A model generated the notes under the pieces. That model was not told where the DNA came from and did not search any database. It saw only the letters and a program-made list of their open reading frames with translations. Both the position numbers and the translations under genes were made by a program. Shown in pieces: positions 1 through 6,216 of a DNA stretch of 15,186 nt (within the stretch, counting starts at the first letter, position 1; each line of letters starts with the position of its first letter). The stretch spans positions 1 through 15,186 of the forward strand of contig QGUZ01000106.1 in NCBI GenBank assembly GCA_003242605.1. Direction: 5' to 3'. The DNA is from Actinomycetota bacterium. GTDB lineage: Bacteria > Actinomycetota > Actinomycetes > Streptosporangiales > Streptosporangiaceae.

Positions 1-90
1 CCCGGCGGCGGGCGGGCCCCCCGCCGGTGGCCCCGCCCCGGGGGGCCCCGGCCCGGGGGGGGGGGGGGGTGGGGTGGGGGCGCCCCCACA
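1..90. other. Low-complexity G/C-run end sequence
   Basis: The first 90 bases are almost entirely G and C, with an unbroken run of 15 Gs at 55-69 followed by more G runs broken by single Ts. The minus-strand gene that enters from the right loses all family resemblance here and becomes poly-proline. This looks like an assembly end or sequencing error in a hard GC region rather than natural coding sequence; that reading is inference. Confidence 0.6.
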
Positions 91-718
91 CCCGCCGGCG
101 GGCGGACATCCAGCCGCACGGCCGGCCGAGCCGCAGCGGCGAGTTGGCGAACGCCGCGGCGAGCACCGGGCCGAGCGCGTGCGCCCGCGCCCACCGCGCC
201 TCCGGGCGCGGGCCGAGGTCGACGTTCACCTGGATCGCGGCGGTCGAGCACATCATCAGCCGCCCGGCCGCCGACCCGGGCGCGCAGGCGGCGAAGTACG
301 CGGCCATCGCGTCGTAGCGGGGCAGCCGCAGCTGGCGCAGCGGCGGCCGCAGCGGGTCGAGCCCCACCCCGGCGAGGACGAGCCCGCGCCGCGCCAGCCC
401 TGCGGCGACCGCGGCCACGTCCGCGCCGAGCCGGGCGATCGCGTCCGGCAGCGCGGCGGGCGGGGACGACAGCTCGAGCTGGCCGCCGGGCTCGAAGCTC
501 ACCCGGCTCCCGCCGGGCAGGCGGCCGGGGAGCGCGGCGCGGATCCGCGGGATCGGCACGTGGCCGCGCTGATCCGCGCCGTCGAACACGAGGAACTCCA
601 GCTCGACGCCGACCCGGTCGCCGCCCGCGGGCGACAGGCAGGCCCGGGCGAACTCGGCCACGTCGGCGGCGTCGCGGACCGTCTCGGTGCCGGTCACCGG
701 CTGCGTCATCGGCGTCAT
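1..718 (-). CDS. egtA: Glutamate-cysteine ligase, EgtA type (3' truncated)
   Basis: ATP-dependent ligase joining glutamate and cysteine to gamma-glutamylcysteine. In actinomycetes the EgtA branch of the GCS2 family supplies ergothioneine synthesis. The start is ATG at 718 with AAGGGGG about 6-10 bases upstream; an in-frame ATG at 709 is an alternative. Visible family marks are GVELEFLVFD at residues 37-46 (the GxExE motif), FEPGGQLELSSPP at 76-87 and MMCSTAAIQVNVD at 155-167, then the AFANSPL segment at about 189-195. The readable protein stops matching after about residue 211 (position 88), where it becomes Pro-rich, so only roughly the first half of a 400-430 residue enzyme is present. The frame is open to the window edge. 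Other egt genes would lie to the left and are not seen. The GCS2 assignment is firm; ergothioneine rather than another thiol is inferred. Confidence 0.85.
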   Translation of the reverse strand, partial: MTPMTQPVTGTETVRDAADVAEFARACLSPAGGDRVGVELEFLVFDGADQRGHVPIPRIRAALPGRLPGGSRVSFEPGGQLELSSPPAALPDAIARLGADVAAVAAGLARRGLVLAGVGLDPLRPPLRQLRLPRYDAMAAYFAACAPGSAAGRLMMCSTAAIQVNVDLGPRPEARWARAHALGPVLAAAFANSPLRLGRPCGWMSARRRVWGRPHPTPPPPRAGAPRGGATGGGPARRR

Positions 719-740
719 TCGGCGCCCCCTTCGCCCGCAT

Positions 741-761
741 CGGTCTCGCGGGTACAGACCG
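741..761. repeat. Small inverted repeat upstream of egtA
   Basis: CGGTCT at 741-746 and AGACCG at 756-761 are perfect complements around a 9-base spacer, ending 22 bases before the egtA start. It could be a protein-binding site or a weak leader hairpin, but a 6-bp match in such GC-rich DNA can arise by chance. The rest of the 719-898 spacer shows no gene and no clear promoter. Confidence 0.25.
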
Positions 762-898
762 GTGACTCGCCGTGTCGTTACGCTCGCGCGCGGAGATCTC
801 CCGAACCCGGACCGCGCGATGGCGAGCCGAAAAGGTGAGCTTCGGGTACGGCGGGACGTGGCGGGCGGCCGCCGTCTCGCCGTCATGCCGACCGGCCG

Positions 899-1522
899 TC
901 ACGCCGAGGGCCGGACCGCCTCGAAGTAGCCCGCCAGCCGCCGGCGCACCGCGGCGCGGGCCCGGTGCAGCAGCACCCGCTGGTTGGCGGGGGAGAGGCC
1001 GAGGATCTCGCAGACCTCCTCGGCGGTGCATCCCTCCACGTCGCGCAGGACGAGCACGCTGCGCTGCCGCGGCGGCAGGTCGGCGAGCGCCAGCCAGATC
1101 TGCTCGCGCGCCTCGGAGGCGAGCACCTCGCCCTCGGGGGCGTCCGCGTCCGCGAGCGGCCCGCCGTCCCGCTCGGGCGCGTCGCGGTGCGCGGCGGGCG
1201 GCTCCCCGGCCGCCTGCTCGGGCACGAACACGCTGCTCCACGGCACGGTACGGCTCTCGCGGACCCCGCGCTTGCGCGCCGTGTTGACGAGGATGCGGAA
1301 GATCCACGTCTTCAGCGAGGAGCGGCCCTCGAAGCCGTCGATCGCGCCGATCACCGCGAGCCAGGTGTCCTGGACCACCTCCTCGGCGATCTCCGGGGTG
1401 GACACGTAGGCCCGCGCCACCCGCAGCATGCCCCGGGACCAGGTGCCGAGCAGCGTCGCGAACGCCGTCTCGTCACCGGCCCGGAGAGCCGCGATCACGT
1501 CGTCGTCCGGAGGCAGGGTCAC
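899..1522 (-). CDS. ECF-family RNA polymerase sigma factor
   Basis: Sigma-70 factor of the extracytoplasmic-function group: it directs RNA polymerase to a small regulon, usually under stress. Region 2 spans residues about 17-85, with EIAEEVVQDTWLAV at 44-57 and the SSLKTWIFRILVNTARKR helix at 68-85. An acidic Pro-rich linker follows. Region 4 spans about 137-196 with LPPRQRSVLVLRDVEG and the recognition-helix signature LSPANQRVLLHRARA. GTG at 1522 was chosen because GGGAGGAGG ends 6 bases before it, giving 207 residues. ATG at 1558 (219 residues) is possible but its ribosome site is poorer. No zinc-finger anti-sigma gene follows; the next gene downstream is egtA after 180 bases. It diverges from the envelope operon at 1777, which makes that operon a plausible target, but this is inference. 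Family call firm, subgroup not assigned. Confidence 0.93.
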   Translation of the reverse strand: MTLPPDDDVIAALRAGDETAFATLLGTWSRGMLRVARAYVSTPEIAEEVVQDTWLAVIGAIDGFEGRSSLKTWIFRILVNTARKRGVRESRTVPWSSVFVPEQAAGEPPAAHRDAPERDGGPLADADAPEGEVLASEAREQIWLALADLPPRQRSVLVLRDVEGCTAEEVCEILGLSPANQRVLLHRARAAVRRRLAGYFEAVRPSA

Positions 1523-1558
1523 GGTCGCCTCCTCCCGGTCGGCATTCGTGGCAATCAT

Positions 1559-1666
1559 TCCTCGCCCGCCCAATTCGATATGTCCCTATTTGTGGACTTT
1601 TGCCGAGTTTTCGGGAGGGGTGGCCGAAACGCATTCCACCCGGGCCGGCCGGGCCGCCGCCCCGGC
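1559..1666 (-). promoter_or_regulatory. AT-richer upstream region of the ECF sigma gene
   Basis: Bases about 1570-1615 are clearly less GC-rich than everything around them. They hold a short inverted repeat GTCC-N8-GGAC at 1582-1597, which is where the promoter of the minus-strand sigma gene should lie. No confident -35/-10 pair for either strand can be named, and no gene is seen. Confidence 0.3.
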
Positions 1667-1690
1667 GTTTAGGCCGGTGGCTGAGGGAAC
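1667..1690 (+). promoter_or_regulatory. Candidate SigB-like promoter of the envelope operon
   Basis: GTTT at 1667-1670, a 14-base spacer and GGGAAC at 1685-1690 resemble the actinobacterial SigB-type GNNT-N14-16-GGGTAC pattern, with one mismatch in the -10. GGGAAC could instead be the -35 of an ECF promoter, since GGGAAC-N16-CGGT can be read from 1685. Either would start transcription before the holin-like gene at 1777. The evidence is pattern only. Confidence 0.28.
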
Positions 1691-1776
1691 GGGTAATCCT
1701 CACCCGCGGTCCGGGTGCCGTACCGCCCGGCGCGGGGACAGGAGAACGGCGAGCCCGTGGAAGGGGATGAACGGCG

Positions 1777-2214
1777 ATGACGACGACACGACCGGCCGCG
1801 GAGGGCCGGGTGGAGACGACGCCGCGGACCTCCGAGCAGGGCGTCGGCGACCTGGTCCGGCAGGCCACCGAGCAGATGTCCGGCCTGATCCGCGCGGAGC
1901 TGCGGCTCGCCGCCGCGGAGATGAAGGAGAAGGGCAGAGCCGCGGGCGTCGGCGCGGGCCTGGTCGGCGGCGCCGCCGTGGTGGCGCTGCTCGGCGCGGC
2001 GGCCATCGTCGCCGCCGTGATCGCGGCGATCGCGCTCGCCGTACCCGTCTGGCTCGCGGCGCTCATCGTGGGCGTCGCCCTGCTGGTGGTGGCCGCCGTG
2101 CTCGCCCTCGCCGGCCGCAGGCGGATGGGCCAGGCCGGACCGCCGGTGCCCCGGCAGGCGCTCGACAGCGCGCTGCAGGACATCCGGGAGATCAAGGAAA
2201 GGGCACACCGATGA
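1777..2214 (+). CDS. Holin-like membrane protein (phage holin 3 superfamily / DUF1469)
   Basis: A 145-residue integral membrane protein of the actinobacterial 'phage holin family' annotation, a family named by similarity and usually not phage-borne. The N-terminus carries a helical segment, GVGDLVRQATEQMSGLIRAELRLAAAEMKEKG (residues 22-53, quoted here in part as VRQATEQMSGLIRAEL), typical of the family. Two hydrophobic segments follow at about 57-86 and 88-112, then a short basic tail. GGAAGGGG lies 10 bases upstream of the ATG. It is the first gene of a four-gene operon: its TGA overlaps the next start as ATGA at 2211-2214. Homologous holin-like, DUF3618 and YihY genes commonly sit together in actinomycetes, suggesting an envelope-stress role, but no biochemical function is known to me. 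Nothing else in the window suggests a prophage. Confidence 0.88.
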   Translation: MTTTRPAAEGRVETTPRTSEQGVGDLVRQATEQMSGLIRAELRLAAAEMKEKGRAAGVGAGLVGGAAVVALLGAAAIVAAVIAAIALAVPVWLAALIVGVALLVVAAVLALAGRRRMGQAGPPVPRQALDSALQDIREIKERAHR

Positions 2215-3419
2215 CGACGCGCGGAATTAACCGCGGCACGGGGACCGGCTCCGCCGCCACCGGCGAACGGGTGACGGCCCCGGACGAGCCGATCACCGGG
2301 ACCGCAGAGGAGACCCGGCACGGCCACGACGACTCGCCGCAGAGCCTGCGCGAACAGATCGAGCGGACCCGCCACGAGCTCGGGGAGACCGTGGCCGCGC
2401 TCGCCGCGAAGACCGACGTCAAGGCCCAGGCGAAGGGCATGGCGCACAACGTGGTGAGCAGCGCCGCCGCCCGGGCGCAGCACCTGCTCCACCCTGCCGA
2501 GGACCGGCGCGGGCGGCTCGCCAAGGGACGCGCCCGCCGCATCACGGCCCGGGGCGCGCAGGTCGCCGAGCACGAGCGCGCCGCCCGCCGCGGCGGCGTG
2601 ATCGCCGCCGTGGGGGCCGGGATCGCCCTGCTGGGGCTGCTGCTCTACCGGCGGCAGGCCGGCGCGACCGGCCACGGGCCGCTGCACACCACCGGCACGA
2701 TGACGCGGCGCGGCGCCGGCCTCGCCGGAGGCCTCGCGCGCGGCGCGCGCGGCCGCCTCGGCACCGGCGCCCGGCACATGCTCGGCGGCACCCGGCACAT
2801 CGCCCCCGGGCTGGAGGTGCACACCGGCCGCGGCATGCCGTCGCTGACCCGGCGCATGACCGGGCGGCGCGGCACGTTCGGCAGGACCCGGCGGATCGCT
2901 CCCGGCCTGGACGTGTACACCGGCCGCGGCATGCCGTCGCTGACCCGGCGCATGGCGGGGCCGCGGGGCATGCTCGGCGGCACCCGCCGGATCGCCCCGG
3001 GCCTGCACGTGCGGTCGGGACGCGGCGCTCCGGGCCTGATCCGGCGCATGGCCGGGCGGCGCGGCATGCTCAGCGGTTCCCGCCGCATCGCCCCCGGGCT
3101 GCACGTGCGGTCACGGCACGGCCTGTTCACGCCGGGCCTGGGCCGGCGGCTGCGCAGGCGGCAGGGCCTGCTCGGCCGCGCGGGCCGGATCGTCCCCGGC
3201 CGGAACACCGGCGCCGGTCAGGGCATCCTGCCGCAGGGCGTCATGGGCCGCATGGGGAGACGGCGCGGCATGCTCGGCGGTTCCCGCCGCATCGCCCCCG
3301 GCCCCCGGGTACGTTCGGGGCATGCGATCTTCACCCCGCGCCGCGCTCGCCGCATCACCCCCGGCGGCCTGGTCCGCGGCGGCTTCCAGGCCGCCGGCGG
3401 CTCTCGAGGGTGGTGGTGA
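2211..3419 (+). CDS. DUF3618 membrane protein with Arg/Gly-rich 32-residue tandem-repeat tail
   Basis: 402 residues. A polar N-terminus leads into a DUF3618 domain at about 45-75 (SLREQIERTRHELGETVAAL then AAKTDVKAQAK), a basic helical stretch, and one membrane segment at about 129-146. DUF3618 proteins usually end soon after; here a further 250 residues follow. From residue 188 to 385 the tail is built of repeats whose IAPG core recurs at 197, 229, 261 and 293 (exact 32-residue period), then as IVPG at 327, IAPG at 361 and ITPG at 382. Each unit reads roughly RRGMLGGTRRIAPGLxVxxG. The tail is strongly basic with almost no acidic residues, so binding to nucleic acid, teichoic acid or phospholipid is conceivable; this is inference. 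The ATG overlaps the preceding stop, suggesting translational coupling. The reading frame is supported by the DUF3618 domain and by the coupling at both ends. Confidence 0.85.
   Translation: MTTRGINRGTGTGSAATGERVTAPDEPITGTAEETRHGHDDSPQSLREQIERTRHELGETVAALAAKTDVKAQAKGMAHNVVSSAAARAQHLLHPAEDRRGRLAKGRARRITARGAQVAEHERAARRGGVIAAVGAGIALLGLLLYRRQAGATGHGPLHTTGTMTRRGAGLAGGLARGARGRLGTGARHMLGGTRHIAPGLEVHTGRGMPSLTRRMTGRRGTFGRTRRIAPGLDVYTGRGMPSLTRRMAGPRGMLGGTRRIAPGLHVRSGRGAPGLIRRMAGRRGMLSGSRRIAPGLHVRSRHGLFTPGLGRRLRRRQGLLGRAGRIVPGRNTGAGQGILPQGVMGRMGRRRGMLGGSRRIAPGPRVRSGHAIFTPRRARRITPGGLVRGGFQAAGGSRGWW
2772..3365 (+). repeat. 96-bp in-frame tandem repeats encoding the IAPG units
   Basis: The DNA under the DUF3618 tail repeats with a 96-bp period. 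The copies at 2821-2858 and 2917-2954 are identical over 38 bases, beginning ACACCGGCCGCGGC, exactly 96 bp apart. Later units are more diverged and two have grown to 34 residues. Near-identity of units 1 and 2 suggests recent duplication, so copy number may vary among strains. No spacers or dyad repeats of CRISPR type are present. Confidence 0.85.
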
Positions 3420-3757
3420 GCATGCTGTACCGATGGCTGTCGCTCGTGGTGAGCCTGCTCGGCGGCATGGTGGCGGTGAGGCTGTTCAACCGCTTCTGGA
3501 CCAAGGTGCGCGGCGAGGAGCACGCGCCGGACGCCCGCGACCTCGACCGGGGCTGGCGCGAGGTGCTGCTCGCCGCCGGTGCCCAGGGCGCGGTGTACGG
3601 CCTGGTCAAGGCGGCCACCCGCCGGATGGCCGCGCAGAGCGTGCGCAAGGACCTCGCCAAGCACACCGGCACGGCGGGCCGTACCGGCGCGACCCGCACC
3701 CAGGCCACGGGACGGAAGGCCCGCGAGAGGGTTCCGGCCGGCCACCGCGGCCGGTGA
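3416..3757 (+). CDS. DUF4235 membrane protein
   Basis: A small protein of about 113 residues matching the actinobacterial DUF4235 pattern: an N-terminal hydrophobic segment (LYRWLSLVVSLLGGMVAVRL), then FNRFWTKVRGEE, then the second amphipathic or membrane segment WREVLLAAGAQGAVYGLVKA and a basic tail. The start is chosen as GTG 3416 because GAGGG ends 5 bases before it and it forms a GTGA overlap with the preceding stop. ATG at 3422 would shorten it by two residues and cannot be excluded. It is the third gene of the envelope operon and ends 7 bases before the next start. The tail after about residue 80 is Arg/Thr-rich and less conserved-looking. Function unknown; membrane location is inferred from the hydrophobic segments. 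Confidence 0.8.
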   Translation: MSMLYRWLSLVVSLLGGMVAVRLFNRFWTKVRGEEHAPDARDLDRGWREVLLAAGAQGAVYGLVKAATRRMAAQSVRKDLAKHTGTAGRTGATRTQATGRKARERVPAGHRGR

Positions 3758-3764
3758 GGCCGGC

Positions 3765-4733
3765 GTGACGGCCCGCGAGGAGGCCGGGCCGCCGCGCCAG
3801 GCGGCCGCGCGGGCCGGCCGGTGGCGGGACCTCGTGCGGCGCACCGTGCGGGAGTTCAAGGAGGACGACCTGCCGGATAGGGCGGCGGCGCTCACCTACT
3901 ACTCGGTGCTGTCGCTGTTCCCCGGGATCCTCGTGGTGGTCTCCCTCGTCGGGCTCGGCGGGGACTCGCTCTCCCGGTCGGTGATCGACGAGGTCGGCGC
4001 GCTCCTGCCGGGCGAGGTGCGGCAGGTGCTCACCGGCGCGCTCGAGGAGCTGCACCGCGCGCGGCTCGGCGCGGGCGTCGTCGCCCTCGCCGGCTTCGCC
4101 GCCGCGGTGTGGTCGGCCTCCCGTTACGTGGCGGCGTTCATGCGCGCGTCGAACGTGATCTGGGACGTGCCCGAGGGCCGCCCGTTGTGGAAGACGATGC
4201 CGCTCCGGCTCGGGATCACCCTGCTCACGCTGGTCCTGCTCGCCGTGCTCGCGGTCGTCGTGGTGGTCTCCGGCCCGGTGGCCCGGTTCGCCGGGGAGCT
4301 GATCGGGCTCGGCCCGCAGGCCGTGGCGGTGTGGGACCTCGCCAAATGGCCGGTGATCCTGCTGGCGGCGAGCCTGCTGCTCGCGCTGCTGTACTGGGCG
4401 GCGCCGAACGCGCGGCGCCGCTTCCGCTGGATCAACCCCGGCGGGCTGCTCGCCCTGCTCCTGTGGCTCGCCGCCTCGGCGCTGTTCGCGCTCTACGTGG
4501 CGAACTTCGGCTCGTACAACAAGATCTACGGCAGCCTCGCCGCCGTGATCATCTTCCTCGTCTGGCTGTGGATCGGCAACACGGCGATCCTGCTCGGCGC
4601 CGAGCTCAACGCCGAGCTGGAACGGGGGCGGAGGATCGCGCAGGGCCATCCGCCGGACGTGGAGCCGTACGTGGAGCTCCGCGACACCCGCGCGATCCCC
4701 GGGACGGCGAACGGCGGACGCCACGACGGCTGA
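3765..4733 (+). CDS. YihY/BrkB-family multi-pass membrane protein
   Basis: 322 residues of the YihY/virulence factor BrkB family, often wrongly labelled ribonuclease BN. The family opener FKEDDLPDRAAALTYYSVLS is at residues 31-50, followed by LFPGILVVVSLVGL. About six hydrophobic segments follow (around 50-66, 104-126, 148-170, 195-212, 226-246 and 256-278). The C-terminal hallmark YNKIYGSLAAVIIFLVWLW and GAELNAELER is at 251-287. The start is GTG 3765: GTGAGG ends 5 bases upstream and the DUF4235 stop is only 7 bases away. Last gene of the operon, followed by GC palindromes. The family has been linked to envelope integrity and serum resistance in other bacteria, but the transported or bound partner is unknown. 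Family assignment firm, role open. Confidence 0.93.
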   Translation: MTAREEAGPPRQAAARAGRWRDLVRRTVREFKEDDLPDRAAALTYYSVLSLFPGILVVVSLVGLGGDSLSRSVIDEVGALLPGEVRQVLTGALEELHRARLGAGVVALAGFAAAVWSASRYVAAFMRASNVIWDVPEGRPLWKTMPLRLGITLLTLVLLAVLAVVVVVSGPVARFAGELIGLGPQAVAVWDLAKWPVILLAASLLLALLYWAAPNARRRFRWINPGGLLALLLWLAASALFALYVANFGSYNKIYGSLAAVIIFLVWLWIGNTAILLGAELNAELERGRRIAQGHPPDVEPYVELRDTRAIPGTANGGRHDG

Positions 4734-4739
4734 CCGCCG

Positions 4740-4816
4740 CGGCCCGCCCGTGGGGACGGGCCGAGCGCGCCGTGGCGTCCGCGCCCGCGGCCCCGGTGGG
4801 CGGCGGGCCCGCCGCC
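4740..4816. terminator. GC hairpins between convergent genes
   Basis: CGGCCCG at 4740-4746 pairs with CGGGCCG at 4757-4763. Further on, GGCGGCGGGCCCGCCGCC at 4799-4816 is a perfect 18-bp palindrome ending 12 bases before the end of the minus-strand lipoprotein gene. There is no T-tract, so this would be an actinomycete-style terminator serving both strands, by position and structure only. Confidence 0.4.
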
Positions 4817-4828
4817 GCCCGTGCGGTC

Positions 4829-5800
4829 CTACTTGGTGGCCGTGCCGTCGACGAGGATCTGCTCGAGCTTGACGTTGCCCTGCATCAGGTCGAACTCGCG
4901 CATGTTGTCGAGGATGCGCTGGATTCGGGTGGGGTTCACCGGGCTCGAGTAGATGCTCAGCGCCACGGCACGCGCCAGGTCGGGCTTGATCGTCGTGAAC
5001 TGCGGGAGCACCTCGGCGACGATCGCCCGGTCGTTGGCGAGCTCATGCCCCTTGGCGAGCGCGCGCTGGAAGGCCGCGAGGGTCTTCGGGTACTTCTTCG
5101 TCCACTCCGTCGTCGCGGCGTACCCGGCGATCGGGAACTCGTTCGTGGCGCCCTGCGAGGTGTCGTAGATGATCTGGGCCCCGGTCGCCTGCGCGATGAT
5201 CGTGGTGAACGGCTCGATCGCCTGGATGGCGTCGACCTTGCCCGACATCAGCGCGTTCTGGAACTCCGGCGGGGGGATCTGCACGAAGTTCTTCTCCTCG
5301 GTCAGCGTGACGCCGTGCACCTTGGCCGCGGCACGCACGAGCATCGAGGCGGCGCTGTACTTGGTGTTGACCCCGATCTTCTTCCCCTTCAGGTCCGCCG
5401 GGGTGCGGATGGGGCTGTTCGGCGGCACCATGATCGTGTGGGTGCCCAGGGCGGTGCGGGAGCCCTCCGCGACGATCTTCAGATCGGCCTGGCCGGTGCC
5501 GACCGCGTTGATGTAGGGGATGTACGCGCCGAGGCTGATGTCGAGCTGGCCGCTCTGCAGCTGCGGCATCGCCTCCGCGGCACCGGAGACCGTCTTGAGC
5601 TTGACATCGAGGCCCTCGGCCTTGAACAGGCCGCGCCGTACCGCGATCTCCAGGGGCGCGGCGTCCGCGACCGCCATCGTGCCGACGGTGAGCTGCGTCT
5701 TCTCCAGGTCGGCGCCGGGCGACTCCGAGTCGTCGCTGCACCCCGCGACCGCCACCAGGGTGCAGACCAGGACGCCGATGACGAAGCGTGTAAGTCTCAC
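4829..5800 (-). CDS. ABC transporter substrate-binding lipoprotein, NMT1/SsuA-type
   Basis: 323-residue extracellular solute-binding lipoprotein of the periplasmic-binding type II class, in the NMT1/SsuA/TauA-like group (sulfonate, nitrate, taurine or pyrimidine-precursor binders). The start is GTG 5800, with GGAGG four bases away. It gives a lipoprotein signal peptide with lipobox VAGC and lipidated Cys21. The domain begins LTVGTMAVADAAPLEIAVRRGLF (about 37-59, partly quoted as VADAAPLEIAVRRGLF), with LQSGQLDISLGAY at 81-93, ADLKGKKIGVNT at 135-146 and ALMSGKVDAIQAIEPF at 183-198, all typical of the fold. No permease or ATPase gene lies on either side, so it is an orphan here. It diverges from the oxidoreductase gene at 6217 with a shared 400-base control region. 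The ligand cannot be told from the sequence. Confidence 0.9.
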   Translation of the reverse strand: MRLTRFVIGVLVCTLVAVAGCSDDSESPGADLEKTQLTVGTMAVADAAPLEIAVRRGLFKAEGLDVKLKTVSGAAEAMPQLQSGQLDISLGAYIPYINAVGTGQADLKIVAEGSRTALGTHTIMVPPNSPIRTPADLKGKKIGVNTKYSAASMLVRAAAKVHGVTLTEEKNFVQIPPPEFQNALMSGKVDAIQAIEPFTTIIAQATGAQIIYDTSQGATNEFPIAGYAATTEWTKKYPKTLAAFQRALAKGHELANDRAIVAEVLPQFTTIKPDLARAVALSIYSSPVNPTRIQRILDNMREFDLMQGNVKLEQILVDGTATK

Positions 5801-5879
5801 GAGGCCTCCAGAGCCACGCGTCGTGCCATCCAACAGGACCTGAACCGGGGAAACGGGTGGATCGTAGCGTATGAATTGG

Positions 5880-5908
5880 GGTATATGACCCTCTTCTGCT
5901 TCTTTCAC
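5880..5908 (-). promoter_or_regulatory. Candidate housekeeping promoter of the lipoprotein gene
   Basis: On the minus strand GTGAAA (plus 5903-5908), a 17-base spacer and TATACC (plus 5880-5885) match the -35/-10 consensus four of six each. Transcription would begin near 5873, leaving a leader of about 70 bases. The stretch is unusually AT-rich for this window. Confidence 0.3.
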
Positions 5909-5989
5909 CTCAGGGATCACTGTAGTGGGATTCAGCACTTCTCAATGGGAAAAAGCGGCGAGTTGGCGGCCCGCGTCCGCCCCCCGGCC

Positions 5990-6012
5990 GCTGATCCGGA
6001 GCGCTGATCCGG
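5990..6012. repeat. Direct repeat GCTGATCCGG, 13-bp period
   Basis: GCTGATCCGG occurs at 5990-5999 and again at 6003-6012. Its place between two divergent genes suggests a two-site operator, possibly for a regulator of both. Only two copies are present, so chance cannot be excluded. Confidence 0.35.
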
Positions 6013-6201
6013 GGCACCACACTACGCCCCTTATGTAACGGTGATGGCAACGTGTCCGGAGGGTCGGCGGGCGGAGCCGCCTCCGGGCCGCGCCGGCGCG
6101 ACGGGCAGAATTGGACCCGTGACCTACCGCCACTCCTGTGCAGCACGCGGCGCCGGACGCCGGGCCGCCGCCGCGGCGCGTCCCGCGGCCCACGCCGGCA
6201 C

Positions 6202-6210
6202 GGGGGAGGG
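6202..6210 (+). promoter_or_regulatory. Ribosome binding site GGGGGAGGG before a CTG codon
   Basis: A strong purine-rich site ends 6 bases before CTG 6217, exactly where homologues of the downstream oxidoreductase begin. No ATG, GTG or TTG stands at that distance. This is the main reason for proposing the CTG start. Confidence 0.4.
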
Positions 6211-6216
6211 ATCGCG

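Larger units (their letters stand above)
5801..6216. other. Divergent control region, lipoprotein / oxidoreductase
   Basis: No gene is seen. The left part (about 5850-5960) is AT-rich and holds the likely lipoprotein promoter. The middle holds a 13-bp-period direct repeat at 5990-6012, overlapping a GGGGC-N10-GCCCC inverted repeat at 6011-6030. From 6052 the frame of the oxidoreductase is open behind a GTG, but the encoded 55 residues are Arg/Gly/Pro-rich without family likeness and are treated here as leader. Confidence 0.5.

Noticed and set aside
864..873. GGCGGCCGCC palindrome after the sigma gene as a terminator
   Set aside because: It is a loopless 10-bp palindrome of a kind expected by chance at this base composition, with no further pairing.
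719..898. A small anti-sigma gene between the sigma gene and egtA
   Set aside because: 180 bases with no start plus ribosome site, no zinc-finger HxxxCxxC pattern and no membrane segment on either strand.
1777..2214. Prophage remnant suggested by the holin-like gene
   Set aside because: No lysin, integrase, capsid or tail genes are near; the holin-like, DUF3618 and BrkB grouping is a chromosomal actinobacterial arrangement.
2645..3208. Minus-strand open frame with its own repeats (IRR, MPR units)
   Set aside because: The repetition follows from the plus-strand repeats. The plus frame is fixed by the DUF3618 domain and by stop-start overlaps at both ends.
2772..3365. CRISPR-like array
   Set aside because: The period is 96 bp, whole units are repeated without unique spacers, and the repeat keeps one reading frame.
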